This document shows, in pieces, positions 20,572 through 30,895 of a stretch of 64,000 nucleotides of DNA. Position 1 is the first letter of the stretch, and every line of letters starts with the position of its first letter. Source of the stretch: DATMER01 sp040349255 (GTDB lineage: Bacteria; Acidobacteriota; Thermoanaerobaculia; Multivoradales; UBA5704); the NCBI GenBank assembly GCA_040349255.1, contig JBEQUE010000055.1, positions 1-64,000 on the forward strand, read 5' to 3'. A program made the position numbers and the translations under genes. Under the pieces are notes generated by a model that was not told the origin of the DNA, made no database searches, and worked only from the letters and a program-made list of their open reading frames with translations.

Positions 20572-21324
20572 TTACCCCACCAGCACGCTGCCGCCGTTGA
20601 CGTTCAGGATCTCGCCGGTGATGTGGCGGGCGAGCGGCGAGGCCAGGAAGACGACCGGGCCGGCGATGTCCTCCGGCGTGGCGACGCGGTGGAGCGGGAT
20701 CGAGTCGAGGATCTCCTCCATCCGCTCGCCGAGCGCCTGGGCGGTCATGTCGGTGTCCACCCAGCCCGGCGCCACGGCGTTGACCCGGATGTCCGGCGCG
20801 AGCTCCGTGGCCCAGGACTTCGTGGCCGAGATGATCGCGCCCTTGCTCGCCGCGTAGGGGCTGTAGAACGCCTCCCCGCGCTGGCCCGCGGTCGAGCTGA
20901 TGTTGACGATCGAGCCGTTCCGCGAGCGGCGCAGCAGAGGCACCGCCTCGCGGGCGCAGAGGAACGGGCCGACCACGTTGACCGAGAGAGTCGCCTGGAG
21001 CTGCCGGTCGTCCAGCTTCTCCAGCGGCTCGTGAACCCAGACGCCCGCGTTGTTGATCAGGCAGTCGAGCCCGTTCCACTCCTGCTTCACGGTCTCGAAG
21101 AGCTTCTCGACGTTGTCGCCCTGGGTCACGTCGCAGCGCAGCTTGCGGTGGGGTCGGTCCGAGATCTGGCGCAGCTCCGCGAGCAGCTCGCCGGCCTTCG
21201 CCCCGCTCGCCAGATATTGGATGAGCACCGAGGCTCCGGCCCGGGCGAAGAGGCGGCAGCAGGCGGCGCCGATGCCGCGGCTGCCGCCGGTCACCACCAC
21301 CCGATAGCCGGTCAGGTCGATCAA
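20572..21324 (-). CDS. SDR family oxidoreductase (FabG-like)
   Basis: 250 aa, classical short-chain dehydrogenase. NAD(P) motif TGGSRGIG, NNAG, catalytic Ser in NISSTAG and the YxxxK motif YAASK. C terminus GEILNVNGG as in 3-oxoacyl-ACP reductases. Start TTG 21324 forms a TTGA overlap with the thiolase stop, so the two are translationally coupled. With thiolase, it could reduce the acetoacetyl-CoA product (as PhaB does), but substrate is not decided by sequence. Confidence 0.88.
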   Translation of the reverse strand: MIDLTGYRVVVTGGSRGIGAACCRLFARAGASVLIQYLASGAKAGELLAELRQISDRPHRKLRCDVTQGDNVEKLFETVKQEWNGLDCLINNAGVWVHEPLEKLDDRQLQATLSVNVVGPFLCAREAVPLLRRSRNGSIVNISSTAGQRGEAFYSPYAASKGAIISATKSWATELAPDIRVNAVAPGWVDTDMTAQALGERMEEILDSIPLHRVATPEDIAGPVVFLASPLARHITGEILNVNGGSVLVG

Positions 21325-22508
21325 GCCGCCGCCTCGACCACCATCGCTATACCCTGGCCGCCGCCGATGCACGCCGACGCCACGCCCACGCCGCCGCCCC
21401 GGCGCCGCAGCTCGCGCAGCAGGGTGATCAGCAGCCGCGTGCCCGACGCCCCGAGCGGATGCCCGAGCGCGATGGCGCCGCCGTTCACGTTCAGCTTCTC
21501 CACGTCGAGCTTCAGCTCGCGCATCACCGCCAGGATCTGGCCGGCGAAGGCCTCGTTGATCTCGAAGAGGTCCACGTCGTCCAGGGTCATTCCGGCTTTC
21601 TTCAGCGCCGCCCGGATGGCCGGCGCCGGACCGATGCCCATGCGCGAGGGATCGACGCCGACCGTGGCCCAGGAGACGATGCGGCCGAGCGGTTTCCAGC
21701 CCTTCTCCTGCGCCTTCTGCTGGGTCGAGAGCAGCATCATGGCCGCGCCGTCCACGATGCCCGAGGCGTTGCCGGCCGTGACGAAGCCATCCTTGTCGAA
21801 CGCGGTCGGCAGACCGACGAGGTCGTCCATCGTGGTGTCGGGCCGCAGGTGGTCGTCGCGCTCGACGGTCTTGGCCCGCTTGCCCTTGCCCACCGTGACC
21901 GGCACGACCTCCTCGGAGAGGCGGCACGCCTTCCAGGCCTCGCCGGCCCGGCGCTGCGAGAGGATCGCGAACTCGTCCTGCTCCTGGCGCGAGATCCCGT
22001 AGTCGCGGGAGAGGTTGTTGCTCGTCTGCGCCATGTAGAAGCCGCAGTAGGTGTCCATCAGGGCCACCATGAGGAGGTCCTGAAGCTGGCCCTGGCCGAG
22101 CTTGAAGCCCTTGCGCGCGCCCCAGATCACGTGCGGCGTCTGAGACATGTTCTCCATCCCGCCCACGAGACAGGTGGTCGCCTCGCCGGCCAGGATCAGG
22201 TGCGAGCCAGAGATCACGGACTGGATGCCCGAGCCGCACAGCCGGTTCACGGTGAGCGCCGGCACCTCCTGCGGCACGCCGGCCTTGAGCGCCACGTGGC
22301 GCGCGCCGTAGATGGCGTCGGGCGATGTCTGGAGCGCGTTGCCGACCACGGTGTGGTCGATCTCGCCCGCCTCGACGCCGGCGCGGGCCAGCAGCTCCTT
22401 GGCGGCCGTGGCCGCCAGGTCGATGGCCGAGATCTCGGCGAAGTCCCCGTTGTAGTCGATCATCGGGGTGCGGTATCCGTCGACGAGGACCAGGTCTCGT
22501 GCGTTCAT
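21321..22508 (-). CDS. Acetyl-CoA C-acyltransferase (thiolase)
   Basis: 395 aa, normal thiolase II length. Active-site cysteine in VNRLCGSGIQ, NEAFA, catalytic His in NGGAIALGHPLGASG, and the C-terminal Cys in CIGGGQG. Catalyses reversible condensation of acetyl-CoA to acetoacetyl-CoA or the last step of beta-oxidation. Coupled to the SDR gene downstream. Confidence 0.93.
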   Translation of the reverse strand: MNARDLVLVDGYRTPMIDYNGDFAEISAIDLAATAAKELLARAGVEAGEIDHTVVGNALQTSPDAIYGARHVALKAGVPQEVPALTVNRLCGSGIQSVISGSHLILAGEATTCLVGGMENMSQTPHVIWGARKGFKLGQGQLQDLLMVALMDTYCGFYMAQTSNNLSRDYGISRQEQDEFAILSQRRAGEAWKACRLSEEVVPVTVGKGKRAKTVERDDHLRPDTTMDDLVGLPTAFDKDGFVTAGNASGIVDGAAMMLLSTQQKAQEKGWKPLGRIVSWATVGVDPSRMGIGPAPAIRAALKKAGMTLDDVDLFEINEAFAGQILAVMRELKLDVEKLNVNGGAIALGHPLGASGTRLLITLLRELRRRGGGVGVASACIGGGQGIAMVVEAAA

Positions 22509-22533
22509 CAGCTTTAGCCTCCGTCAGGCAATC

Positions 22534-23538
22534 CTATATGGCGGCCGCAAGCGCATGGAAGCGCCGGCGCTGCCGATTGAAATCGGTGTCGGGCGAGGTC
22601 CGGTGCGTGAGCAGGACGTACACCCGTTGTTGCGCAGGGTCGATCCAGAGACTTCCGCCGGCGAACCCCGTGTGACCGAAGGAGCCGGGCGGGAGCGCCG
22701 GTCCGGCGCTGCCTCGCAGGGTTCTGCGCCACCATCCCAGGAGGAAGGGGCGTCCGGTCACGGCTTTTGCGGCGGCCTCCGGTTTCAACAAGCGCCGCGG
22801 CTCGGCCCATTCCGCGCCGAGCTTCCAGAGGTCGCGCGCCGTGCCGAAGAGGCCGGCGTGCGCCGTCAGGCCGGAGGAGATCAGGAACCGGGCGTTCCCG
22901 TCCTGCGGCATCCCGGCCGGCGGCGGACCCTGGAGCGGAACGGCGATCCCCATCCTCGCCGCCAGCTCCACCTCCTTGCCCGTGTCCATCCGGCTGGCGG
23001 CCACGTCCGGACGGTCGCCCGGCGCCGGCTCGACGCTCGTCATCTCCAGCGGATCGAAGATACGCGACCTGATCAGCCGAGCCAGCGTCTCGCCCGTCAC
23101 CCGCTCGGCCGACATGCCGTAGAGGATGAAATCCGGATCGCTGTACACCGGCTTACGGCTGTCCCGCAGCAGCTCGCCACCCAGGATGAGGCTGAGCGCC
23201 TCCTCCCGCGAGCGACACAGGTGGTAGAACGGCGCCCAGCCCACCAGCCCGGACCGGTGCCGCAGGAGGTCCGCCATGGTCCGCTTCGCCAGCTCGGGAT
23301 GCGCCTCGCTCCAGACCTCGCCGACCCGCGCCGAGAGCGGCAGCGTGCCTTCCGCGTCGAGAGCCAGGGCCAGGGTCGCGGTGATCGGCTTGGTCAGCGA
23401 TGCATAGTCGAACCGGGTTTCCGGAGCCGCGCCGGCCTCCCCTTCCCACAGGATCCCGTCCGCCGTGCCCACCACGGCCGCGGCGACGCTGGCGGTGCCG
23501 GTCGAGAGGAGGGAGTCGAGGAAGGCCCTCATTGCCAT
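22534..23538 (-). CDS. Serine hydrolase of the class C beta-lactamase/PBP family
   Basis: 334 aa, no obvious signal peptide. Active-site SLTK (Ser-x-x-Lys) in DYASLTKPITA, the Tyr motif YSD, and the third motif HTG in GHTGFAGGS. The family includes esterases, DD-peptidases and class C beta-lactamases. Overlaps the thrC stop by one base (TGATG). A second ATG six bases on is possible. The substrate is unknown. Confidence 0.85.
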   Translation of the reverse strand: MAMRAFLDSLLSTGTASVAAAVVGTADGILWEGEAGAAPETRFDYASLTKPITATLALALDAEGTLPLSARVGEVWSEAHPELAKRTMADLLRHRSGLVGWAPFYHLCRSREEALSLILGGELLRDSRKPVYSDPDFILYGMSAERVTGETLARLIRSRIFDPLEMTSVEPAPGDRPDVAASRMDTGKEVELAARMGIAVPLQGPPPAGMPQDGNARFLISSGLTAHAGLFGTARDLWKLGAEWAEPRRLLKPEAAAKAVTGRPFLLGWWRRTLRGSAGPALPPGSFGHTGFAGGSLWIDPAQQRVYVLLTHRTSPDTDFNRQRRRFHALAAAI

Positions 23539-24680
23539 CAGCGATAGTTCGCCGGGTCTCCGGTCTGGAACACCACGACCCGCTCCCCTTCCGAGAAGGC
23601 TCCCCTTGCCGCGAGGTCCTCGACGGCGGCGAGAGCGGCGGCGCCCTCGGGGCCGAGGAGCAGACCTTCGAGCCGGGCGGCCCGGTCCACGATGTCGGCG
23701 AGGCGCTGCTCGTCCACCGCGATGGCCGTGCCCCCCGACTCCCGCACGGCCTTGAGGACCAGGAAGTCCCCGATCGCCTTCGGCACCCGCAGGCCCCAGA
23801 CGCGCGTGTCCGGATCCTCCCAGGGCTCGGCCGCGTCCTGGCCGCGCTCGAACGCGCGGACGATCGGCGCACAGCCTGCTGCCTGGACCACCGCGAAGCG
23901 CGGCTTCTTCTCTCCGATGAGCCCGAGCCGACGCAGCTCCTCGAACGCCTTGTGCATGCCGACGACCCCGGTGCCGCCGCCGAGCGGATAGACGATCCAG
24001 TCCGGCAGCTCCCAGCCGAGCTGCTCGGCCAGCTCGAGCCCCATGGTCTTCTTGCCTTCGACCCGGTAGGGCTCGCGCAGGGTGGAGAGATTCCAGTAGC
24101 CGTCGTCCTGGCGCAGGAGCTTCGCCGCGTCCACCAGCGTGCCGGACGACGTGAGCACCTCGGCGCCATGCGCGCGGCAGCGCTCCTCCACCGTTTTCGG
24201 CGTGTCCTCGGGCAGCGCCACGCGGGCGCGCAGGCCGGCCGCGGCGGCGTAGGCGGTCAGCGCGAGAGCGGCGTTGCCGGCGCTCGCGAGCTGCACCCCG
24301 GTCGCGCCCAGCTCGCGCGCCCGGTTCACGGCGACCGACAGCCCCCGCGCCTTGAACGAGCCCGTGGGGTTCCGCGCCTCGTCCTTGACCAGCAGCTCGA
24401 TCCCCTGCGGACCCATGCGTCGGAGATGCACCAGTGGCGTCCCGCCTTCGCCGAGATCCACCCGGTCCTCGAAGCGGGCGAGCGGCAGCAGCTCGCGATA
24501 GCGCCAGAGCGTCCAGGGACGTTCGGCCAGCGAGTGCCGCAGAAGGTCGCCCTTGCGCGGATCGAGCTCGTACTCCACCATCCACGGAGCCCCGGCGGGC
24601 GACAGGAAGGCCGGCTCGTCGAGCGGCGCGGTCTCGCCGGTCCGCGAGCAGACCAGGCGTCGGGCCCAGTTCGGCCTCAT
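23538..24680 (-). CDS. thrC: Threonine synthase-like PLP enzyme
   Basis: 380 aa. Fold-type II PLP enzyme: zinc-finger-like N terminus reduced to RLVCSRTGE, then GEGGTPLV, the PLP lysine in NPTGSFKARG, SAGNAALALTAYAA and the glycine loop YPLGGGTGVVGMHKAF. This is the long-substrate threonine synthase family converting O-phosphohomoserine to threonine. No other threonine genes are nearby, so a related PLP lyase role is possible. ATG overlaps the lipoprotein stop (ATGA). Confidence 0.82.
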   Translation of the reverse strand: MRPNWARRLVCSRTGETAPLDEPAFLSPAGAPWMVEYELDPRKGDLLRHSLAERPWTLWRYRELLPLARFEDRVDLGEGGTPLVHLRRMGPQGIELLVKDEARNPTGSFKARGLSVAVNRARELGATGVQLASAGNAALALTAYAAAAGLRARVALPEDTPKTVEERCRAHGAEVLTSSGTLVDAAKLLRQDDGYWNLSTLREPYRVEGKKTMGLELAEQLGWELPDWIVYPLGGGTGVVGMHKAFEELRRLGLIGEKKPRFAVVQAAGCAPIVRAFERGQDAAEPWEDPDTRVWGLRVPKAIGDFLVLKAVRESGGTAIAVDEQRLADIVDRAARLEGLLLGPEGAAALAAVEDLAARGAFSEGERVVVFQTGDPANYR

Positions 24681-25102
24681 TTCTTCTCCTTCTCCAGCCG
24701 GGCCACCAGCTCGGCATTGTCGCGGACCGACGGAGCCACCTCGGGCGGCGCGCCCTGGAGCAGGCGCCGGACCTCGGCGATGTCGCGTTCCAGCTCGGCC
24801 TTCCTCTTCGGATCCTTCGCGGTCCGGCTCCGCTCCTCCAGCGAGCGCAGGATCCGCCGGCGGCTCTCGATCACCTTCTCGTCGAGCCCGGAGGTCAACC
24901 CGGCCAGCCGCGCCTCCTGCACGCGGGCCCGGACCCACTCGCGCTCGTCCGGGCTCAACCCCGATCCCTGGAGATGGAGCCGCACCTGCGCCTCCGTGAG
25001 GCGGCCGTCCGCCGGAGGCTTGAACGCCTCGGGCTTCGCCGGCTCGCGCCGGCAGGCGGCGAGGAGCGCCAACACCAGGATCAGGGAGGCCCTGCGCCTC
25101 AT
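24677..25102 (-). CDS. Small putative lipoprotein with a charged helical domain
   Basis: 141 aa. Signal sequence with lipobox LAAC (cysteine about residue 17), then a region very rich in Glu, Arg and Lys predicted to be helical, probably coiled coil (LRSLEERSRTAKDPKRKAEL). No family was recognised. It overlaps der upstream and thrC downstream by ATGA junctions, so it is firmly inside the operon. Confidence 0.75.
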   Translation of the reverse strand: MRRRASLILVLALLAACRREPAKPEAFKPPADGRLTEAQVRLHLQGSGLSPDEREWVRARVQEARLAGLTSGLDEKVIESRRRILRSLEERSRTAKDPKRKAELERDIAEVRRLLQGAPPEVAPSVRDNAELVARLEKEKK

Positions 25103-26406
25103 TCCGTCCGCTTGCGGACCACCAGGCGCACGGGCACGCCGGGGAGGTCCAGCTCGTCCCGCAGGCGGTTCTCCAGGTAGCGCCGGTAGTTGTGGTTGCG
25201 CGGCAGCGCCCGGTTCGCGAAGAGCATAAAAGTCGGTGGCGCGGTCGAGACCTGCGTCGCGTAGTACAGCCGCCAGGGCGCGCCGTGGAGCGACGGCGGG
25301 CTCACCCTCTGAATCGCCTTCTCGAAGAACCGGTTGAGCTGCCCCGTGCTGAGCTTCACGTGGTAGGCCTCCAGCGCGCGGTCGATCGGCTTCCAGAGCT
25401 TCTCCACTCCGCGGCCGGTGAGCGCCGAGACGTTGATCCGGCCGGGAGTCGAGAGCAGCTCGTCCACCCGCTGCATCTGGAACTCGACCTTCTCGCGCTT
25501 CTCGTCGTCCAGGAGGTCCCACTTGTTGATCGCCACCACCGCGGCGCGGCCGAGCTCCCAGATCGTGCCGGCGATGGCGAGGTCGCCGCTGGTGATCCCC
25601 TGGGACGCGTCGATCACCAGCACGGCCACCTGCGAGCGCTCGATCTGCCGCCGGGCCATCATCACCGCGAGCTCCTCGGGCTGGCCCGAGGTCTGGCTCC
25701 GGCGCCGGATGCCCGCGGTGTCGATCAGCAGGTAGGACTTGTCGTCCCGGGTGACCAGCGTGTCCACCGGGTCGCGGGTGGTGCCGGCCACGGGCGAGAC
25801 GAGCGAGCGCGGCTGGCCGGCGATGCGGTTGAGGAGCGACGACTTGCCCACGTTCGGCCGGCCCACGATCGCCACCGGCGGCGCGTCGGGCGTGGCCACC
25901 TCCGGGATCTCGGGCAGCGCCAGGGCGAGCGCCTCGCGCAGGTCCTCGACTCCGCCGCCGTGCTCGGCCGAGAGGAGGAGCTGCTCGTCGATCCCCAGGC
26001 TGTAGAACTCCGGGAAGCGGTCGCGGCCCTCCCGCGTGTCGGCCTTGTTGACCACCAGGATCGTGCGCTTGCCGTAGGGCCGGATGCGCTCCCAGACCAC
26101 TTCATCCGCGGAGACCAGACCCTGCTTGCCGTCCACGACCATGAGCAGGAGGTCGCTCTCCTCGATCGCCAGGAACACCTGCGCCGAGAGGCCGAGCGGG
26201 TCGTCCTCCGCCTGGATCAGCCCGCCCGTGTCGACCAACTGGAAGGCGCGCTCGTCGTTCAGGCGCGCGAGGCCCGTGATGCGGTCGCGGGTGACGCCGG
26301 GCATGTCGTGGACGATCGCCTGCCGCTTCCCCACCAGGCGGTTGAAGAGCGTGGACTTGCCGACATTGGGGCGGCCGACGATGGCGACGGTGGGGGTGAG
26401 AGCCAT
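25099..26406 (-). CDS. der: Ribosome-associated GTPase Der (EngA)
   Basis: 435 aa. Two tandem GTPase domains: GRPNVGKST, DTGG and NKAD in the first, GRPNVGKSS, DTAG and NKWD in the second. A KH-like C-terminal domain follows (RALPRNHNYRRYLENRLRDE). Der is essential for 50S subunit assembly. First gene of the minus-strand operon that continues into the lipoprotein, thrC and beyond. Confidence 0.96.
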   Translation of the reverse strand: MALTPTVAIVGRPNVGKSTLFNRLVGKRQAIVHDMPGVTRDRITGLARLNDERAFQLVDTGGLIQAEDDPLGLSAQVFLAIEESDLLLMVVDGKQGLVSADEVVWERIRPYGKRTILVVNKADTREGRDRFPEFYSLGIDEQLLLSAEHGGGVEDLREALALALPEIPEVATPDAPPVAIVGRPNVGKSSLLNRIAGQPRSLVSPVAGTTRDPVDTLVTRDDKSYLLIDTAGIRRRSQTSGQPEELAVMMARRQIERSQVAVLVIDASQGITSGDLAIAGTIWELGRAAVVAINKWDLLDDEKREKVEFQMQRVDELLSTPGRINVSALTGRGVEKLWKPIDRALEAYHVKLSTGQLNRFFEKAIQRVSPPSLHGAPWRLYYATQVSTAPPTFMLFANRALPRNHNYRRYLENRLRDELDLPGVPVRLVVRKRTE

Positions 26407-26547
26407 GGCGGCGGGAGAATATCACTGGGGAAAGGCCGCGTCGGCCAGCGGGAGGTCCCGGGACATTGTGCCGAAGCCCCGCATCCCGCACCGGGTCTCC
26501 TCCCTGTTCTCAGCCCTCTGCGGAGTTTGTGCGGCACGGCCGGGCCG

Positions 26548-26905
26548 TCTTCACCGCAACGTCGGCTTACGTTGCGGTGAAGAACCTTACGTTGCGGCAG
26601 AGATCCTTACGTTGCGGCAAAGAACCCGAAGTTGCGGTGAACAAGCCGACGTTGCGGCAAAACAACCTTGAGTTGCGGCGAAGAAGCCGACGTTGCGGTG
26701 AATAACCCTAGATTGCGGCAAAGAAGCTGACGTTGCGGCAAAATTGCGGTACGTTGCGGTGAAGAAGTCGAGGTTGCGGCAAATTAACCTTGAGTTGCGG
26801 TGAACAAGGCTACGTTGCGGCAAACAAGGTCGGGTTGCAGTGAAGAGCCTTACGTTGCGGCAAAACAAGGTTGAGTTGCGGTGAAGAAGCTTGTTCTGCG
26901 GCAAA
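26548..26905. repeat. Tandem array of ~20-bp repeats, helically phased
   Basis: Eighteen direct copies of a core TTGCGG (two of them with one changed base) start at 26572, 26592, 26612, 26632, 26652, 26673, 26693, 26713, 26733, 26744, 26754, 26774, 26795, 26815, 26835, 26855, 26876 and 26896. Spacing is 20 or 21 bp except for one 11+10 half-step at 26733-26754, so helical phase is kept. Unit consensus ACGTTGCGGYRAANAA. At the left edge a copy lies inverted: a 15-bp perfect inverted repeat at 26548-26562/26569-26583 with a 6-nt loop. Because the period is mostly 20, the frame rotates with each unit and coding is excluded. The stretch 26407-26968 holds no gene. Confidence 0.9.
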
Positions 26906-26923
26906 CCGGTCCGAGTCGTCGTC

Positions 26924-26942
26924 CTGAGGGGTTCTCCCTCAG
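26924..26942. other. Hairpin between the repeat array and the SIR2 gene
   Basis: CTGAGGG, loop GTTCT, CCCTCAG: a perfect 7-bp stem without a T-run, 26 bases ahead of the SIR2 ATG. A -10-like TAGCAT follows at 26955-26960. Possibly an operator or boundary element. Confidence 0.4.
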
Positions 26943-26968
26943 TCCGTCCTCCGATAGCATTCTGGAGA

Positions 26969-28237
26969 ATGTCTCACGACCCGGTCGAAGACCTCCGCCA
27001 GGAGATTGCGAAGGGCCACGTCCTCGTGGTCGTCGGCTCTGGCGTGTCGGTCGGAGCCACGAACGGGAATCCTCTCGCCTCCTGGACCGGCCTCCTGAAG
27101 GACGGTGTGGAGCGCTGCGTCAAGGTCAAGGGCCTCGACGCGAAGTGGGCGAACCGGGTCCGGGAGGAGATCGAGTCCAAGGACATGGACGACTTCCTCT
27201 TTGCGGCCGAGAGGATCTCCAGGAAGCTCGGTTTTCCCGACGGCGGCGAGTATCGGCGCTGGCTGCGCGAGACGGTCGGAGGGCTCCGGGCCGAGGACCG
27301 CTCGGTCCTGGAGGCGCTGCGGGATCTCGGGCTGCCTCTGGCCACGACGAACTATGACGGCCTTCTGGAAGAGATCACCGGTCTGCCGCCCGTGACCTGG
27401 CGTGACGGCGATAAGGTGGCTCGCGCCATCCGTCAGGACGAGCCCGGGATCCTTCATCTTCATGGATATTGGGATCAGCCGGAGTCGGTGGTCCTGGGGC
27501 TGCGCTCGTACGAAAGGATCCTTGGTCACGGCCATGCCCAGGCGGTTCTCCGAGCGGTCCAGACGCTCCACACGTTGCTCTTCGTCGGATGCGGAGACGG
27601 GCTCGCCGATCCCAACTTCGGAGCTCTGCTCGAATGGGCTCGCGAGGTCTTCCAGGTCAGCGAGGCCCGGCACTACCGCCTGTGCCTTGACGGCGAGATC
27701 GAGGATCTCCGGAAGCGGCACAAGGACGACCGGCTTCATCCGATCCCCTACGGCTCGGAGCACTCAACGCTCGCGCAGTTCCTCCGGGACCTCAAGGCTC
27801 CGGTTGCCCCAAGAGAGTTCGCCCAAAGAATGGAACACGCGGAGGCTGAGATACAGCGCTTCGCTACAACTCATAATCTTCCAAATGGAACTGTAACAAA
27901 AGCCTCTTCCTCTCCTTTCGGCACTGTTGCCTTCAAGATGAGACTCCCAGATGAGAAAGGAGTGATCTACTACCACGCATCAGGTCAGTTATGTGGTCGG
28001 GTCTTTTACAACCGCGATGGGATTGGGTGGTACTACGAGTACAAGTTAGGAGGCTCTGGCTCTAAGCTTGGTCTGCCGACAAGCCATGAGGAAGCACGCG
28101 ATGCAAAGGGTGGCCGGATATCTTATTTTGAGGGAGGGTATATAGTGTGGTTTCAGCTTCCAAAAGGCTCGATCGCAAGAGCTTTCGCGACTATCGATGG
28201 AATCGACTCGGTAATTGGAGAATGGAATCTAGGGTAA
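26969..28237 (+). CDS. SIR2-domain protein with a C-terminal LGFP-type repeat region
   Basis: 422 aa. N-terminal SIR2-like NAD-binding domain: VVGSGVS (21-27), TTNYDG (126-131), catalytic HG in LHLHGY (163-167) and VGCGDGLADPN (206-216). This resembles the SIR2_2 group common in anti-phage NADases rather than protein deacylases. Residues about 330-395 look like an LGFP repeat: KLGLPTSHEE, then GGRISYFEGGYIVW. From about nucleotide 27840 the gene becomes much less GC-rich than its first 870 bases and all neighbours, implying a spliced-on or recently acquired tail. GGAG is very close to the ATG. Function unknown; NAD depletion on sensing a trigger is inference. Confidence 0.8.
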   Translation: MSHDPVEDLRQEIAKGHVLVVVGSGVSVGATNGNPLASWTGLLKDGVERCVKVKGLDAKWANRVREEIESKDMDDFLFAAERISRKLGFPDGGEYRRWLRETVGGLRAEDRSVLEALRDLGLPLATTNYDGLLEEITGLPPVTWRDGDKVARAIRQDEPGILHLHGYWDQPESVVLGLRSYERILGHGHAQAVLRAVQTLHTLLFVGCGDGLADPNFGALLEWAREVFQVSEARHYRLCLDGEIEDLRKRHKDDRLHPIPYGSEHSTLAQFLRDLKAPVAPREFAQRMEHAEAEIQRFATTHNLPNGTVTKASSSPFGTVAFKMRLPDEKGVIYYHASGQLCGRVFYNRDGIGWYYEYKLGGSGSKLGLPTSHEEARDAKGGRISYFEGGYIVWFQLPKGSIARAFATIDGIDSVIGEWNLG

Positions 28238-28275
28238 CAGCGTCTCCCGACGTCCGGCCACCGGTTTCGAGGCCT

Positions 28276-28465
28276 TCAGTGCGCCGGCGGAATCCTTCGC
28301 TCTTCCAAAGGCGATACCTGCGCCAGAAACGCAAAATCCCGATCGTCATGGAGGACCGGCAGTCCGTGCCGGATCGCACCGGCAGCACTCAGGCAGTCGA
28401 TTCCCGAATGGATGGTCAGGCCTGCGCGCGGGAGAGGGCGCCACCGCCCTCCCTCGCAATGGCAG
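28276..28465 (-). pseudogene. Truncated, frameshifted PIN-domain (VapC-type) toxin
   Basis: From 28410 down to the stop at 28276 the minus strand encodes 44 residues matching the C-terminal half of a PIN domain: GIDCLSAAGAIRHGLPVLHDD followed by DRDFAFLAQV. Just upstream the expected preceding segment (RAGLTI) is in another frame, as if four bases were lost near 28410. The N-terminal half with the first acidic residues is missing, because rnr ends at 28468. A dead toxin relic; no antitoxin is left beside it. Confidence 0.75.
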
Positions 28466-28467
28466 GC

Positions 28468-30722
<2,255 letters not shown>

Positions 30723-30729
<7 letters not shown>

Positions 30730-30752
30730 CCGGTCAGTTCTCTCCCTAGAAT
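30723..30752 (+). promoter_or_regulatory. Promoter of tRNA-Leu
   Basis: TTGACA (30723-30728), 18-bp spacer, TAGAAT (30747-30752). Predicted transcription start lies near 30759, just ahead of the tRNA 5' end at 30763. The -35 overlaps the rnr start codon on the opposite strand. Confidence 0.8.
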
Positions 30753-30759
30753 CGCCCGC

Positions 30760-30849
<90 letters not shown>

Positions 30850-30869
30850 ACCCCTCGCTCCCCTCTTCA

Positions 30870-30895
30870 CCCAAGTCTCAAGCCCAAGTCTCAAG
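30870..30895. repeat. 13-bp tandem duplication
   Basis: CCCAAGTCTCAAG occurs twice back to back, 20 bp downstream of tRNA-Leu. The second copy includes the stop codon of the deacetylase gene on the other strand. Probably a simple slippage duplication. Confidence 0.85.

Noticed and set aside
26587..26904. Coding sequence in the repeat array (105-codon minus-strand frame)
   Set aside because: The 20-bp period rotates the frame, so the apparent heptad changes wording each turn (RN, AT, PQ); no ribosome-binding site.
26548..26905. CRISPR array
   Set aside because: Units are contiguous at 20-21 bp with no unique spacers of 30-40 bp, and no cas genes are near.
30870..30895. Attachment site next to tRNA-Leu
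   Set aside because: The 13-bp repeat does not copy any part of the tRNA, and no integrase or island lies beside it.
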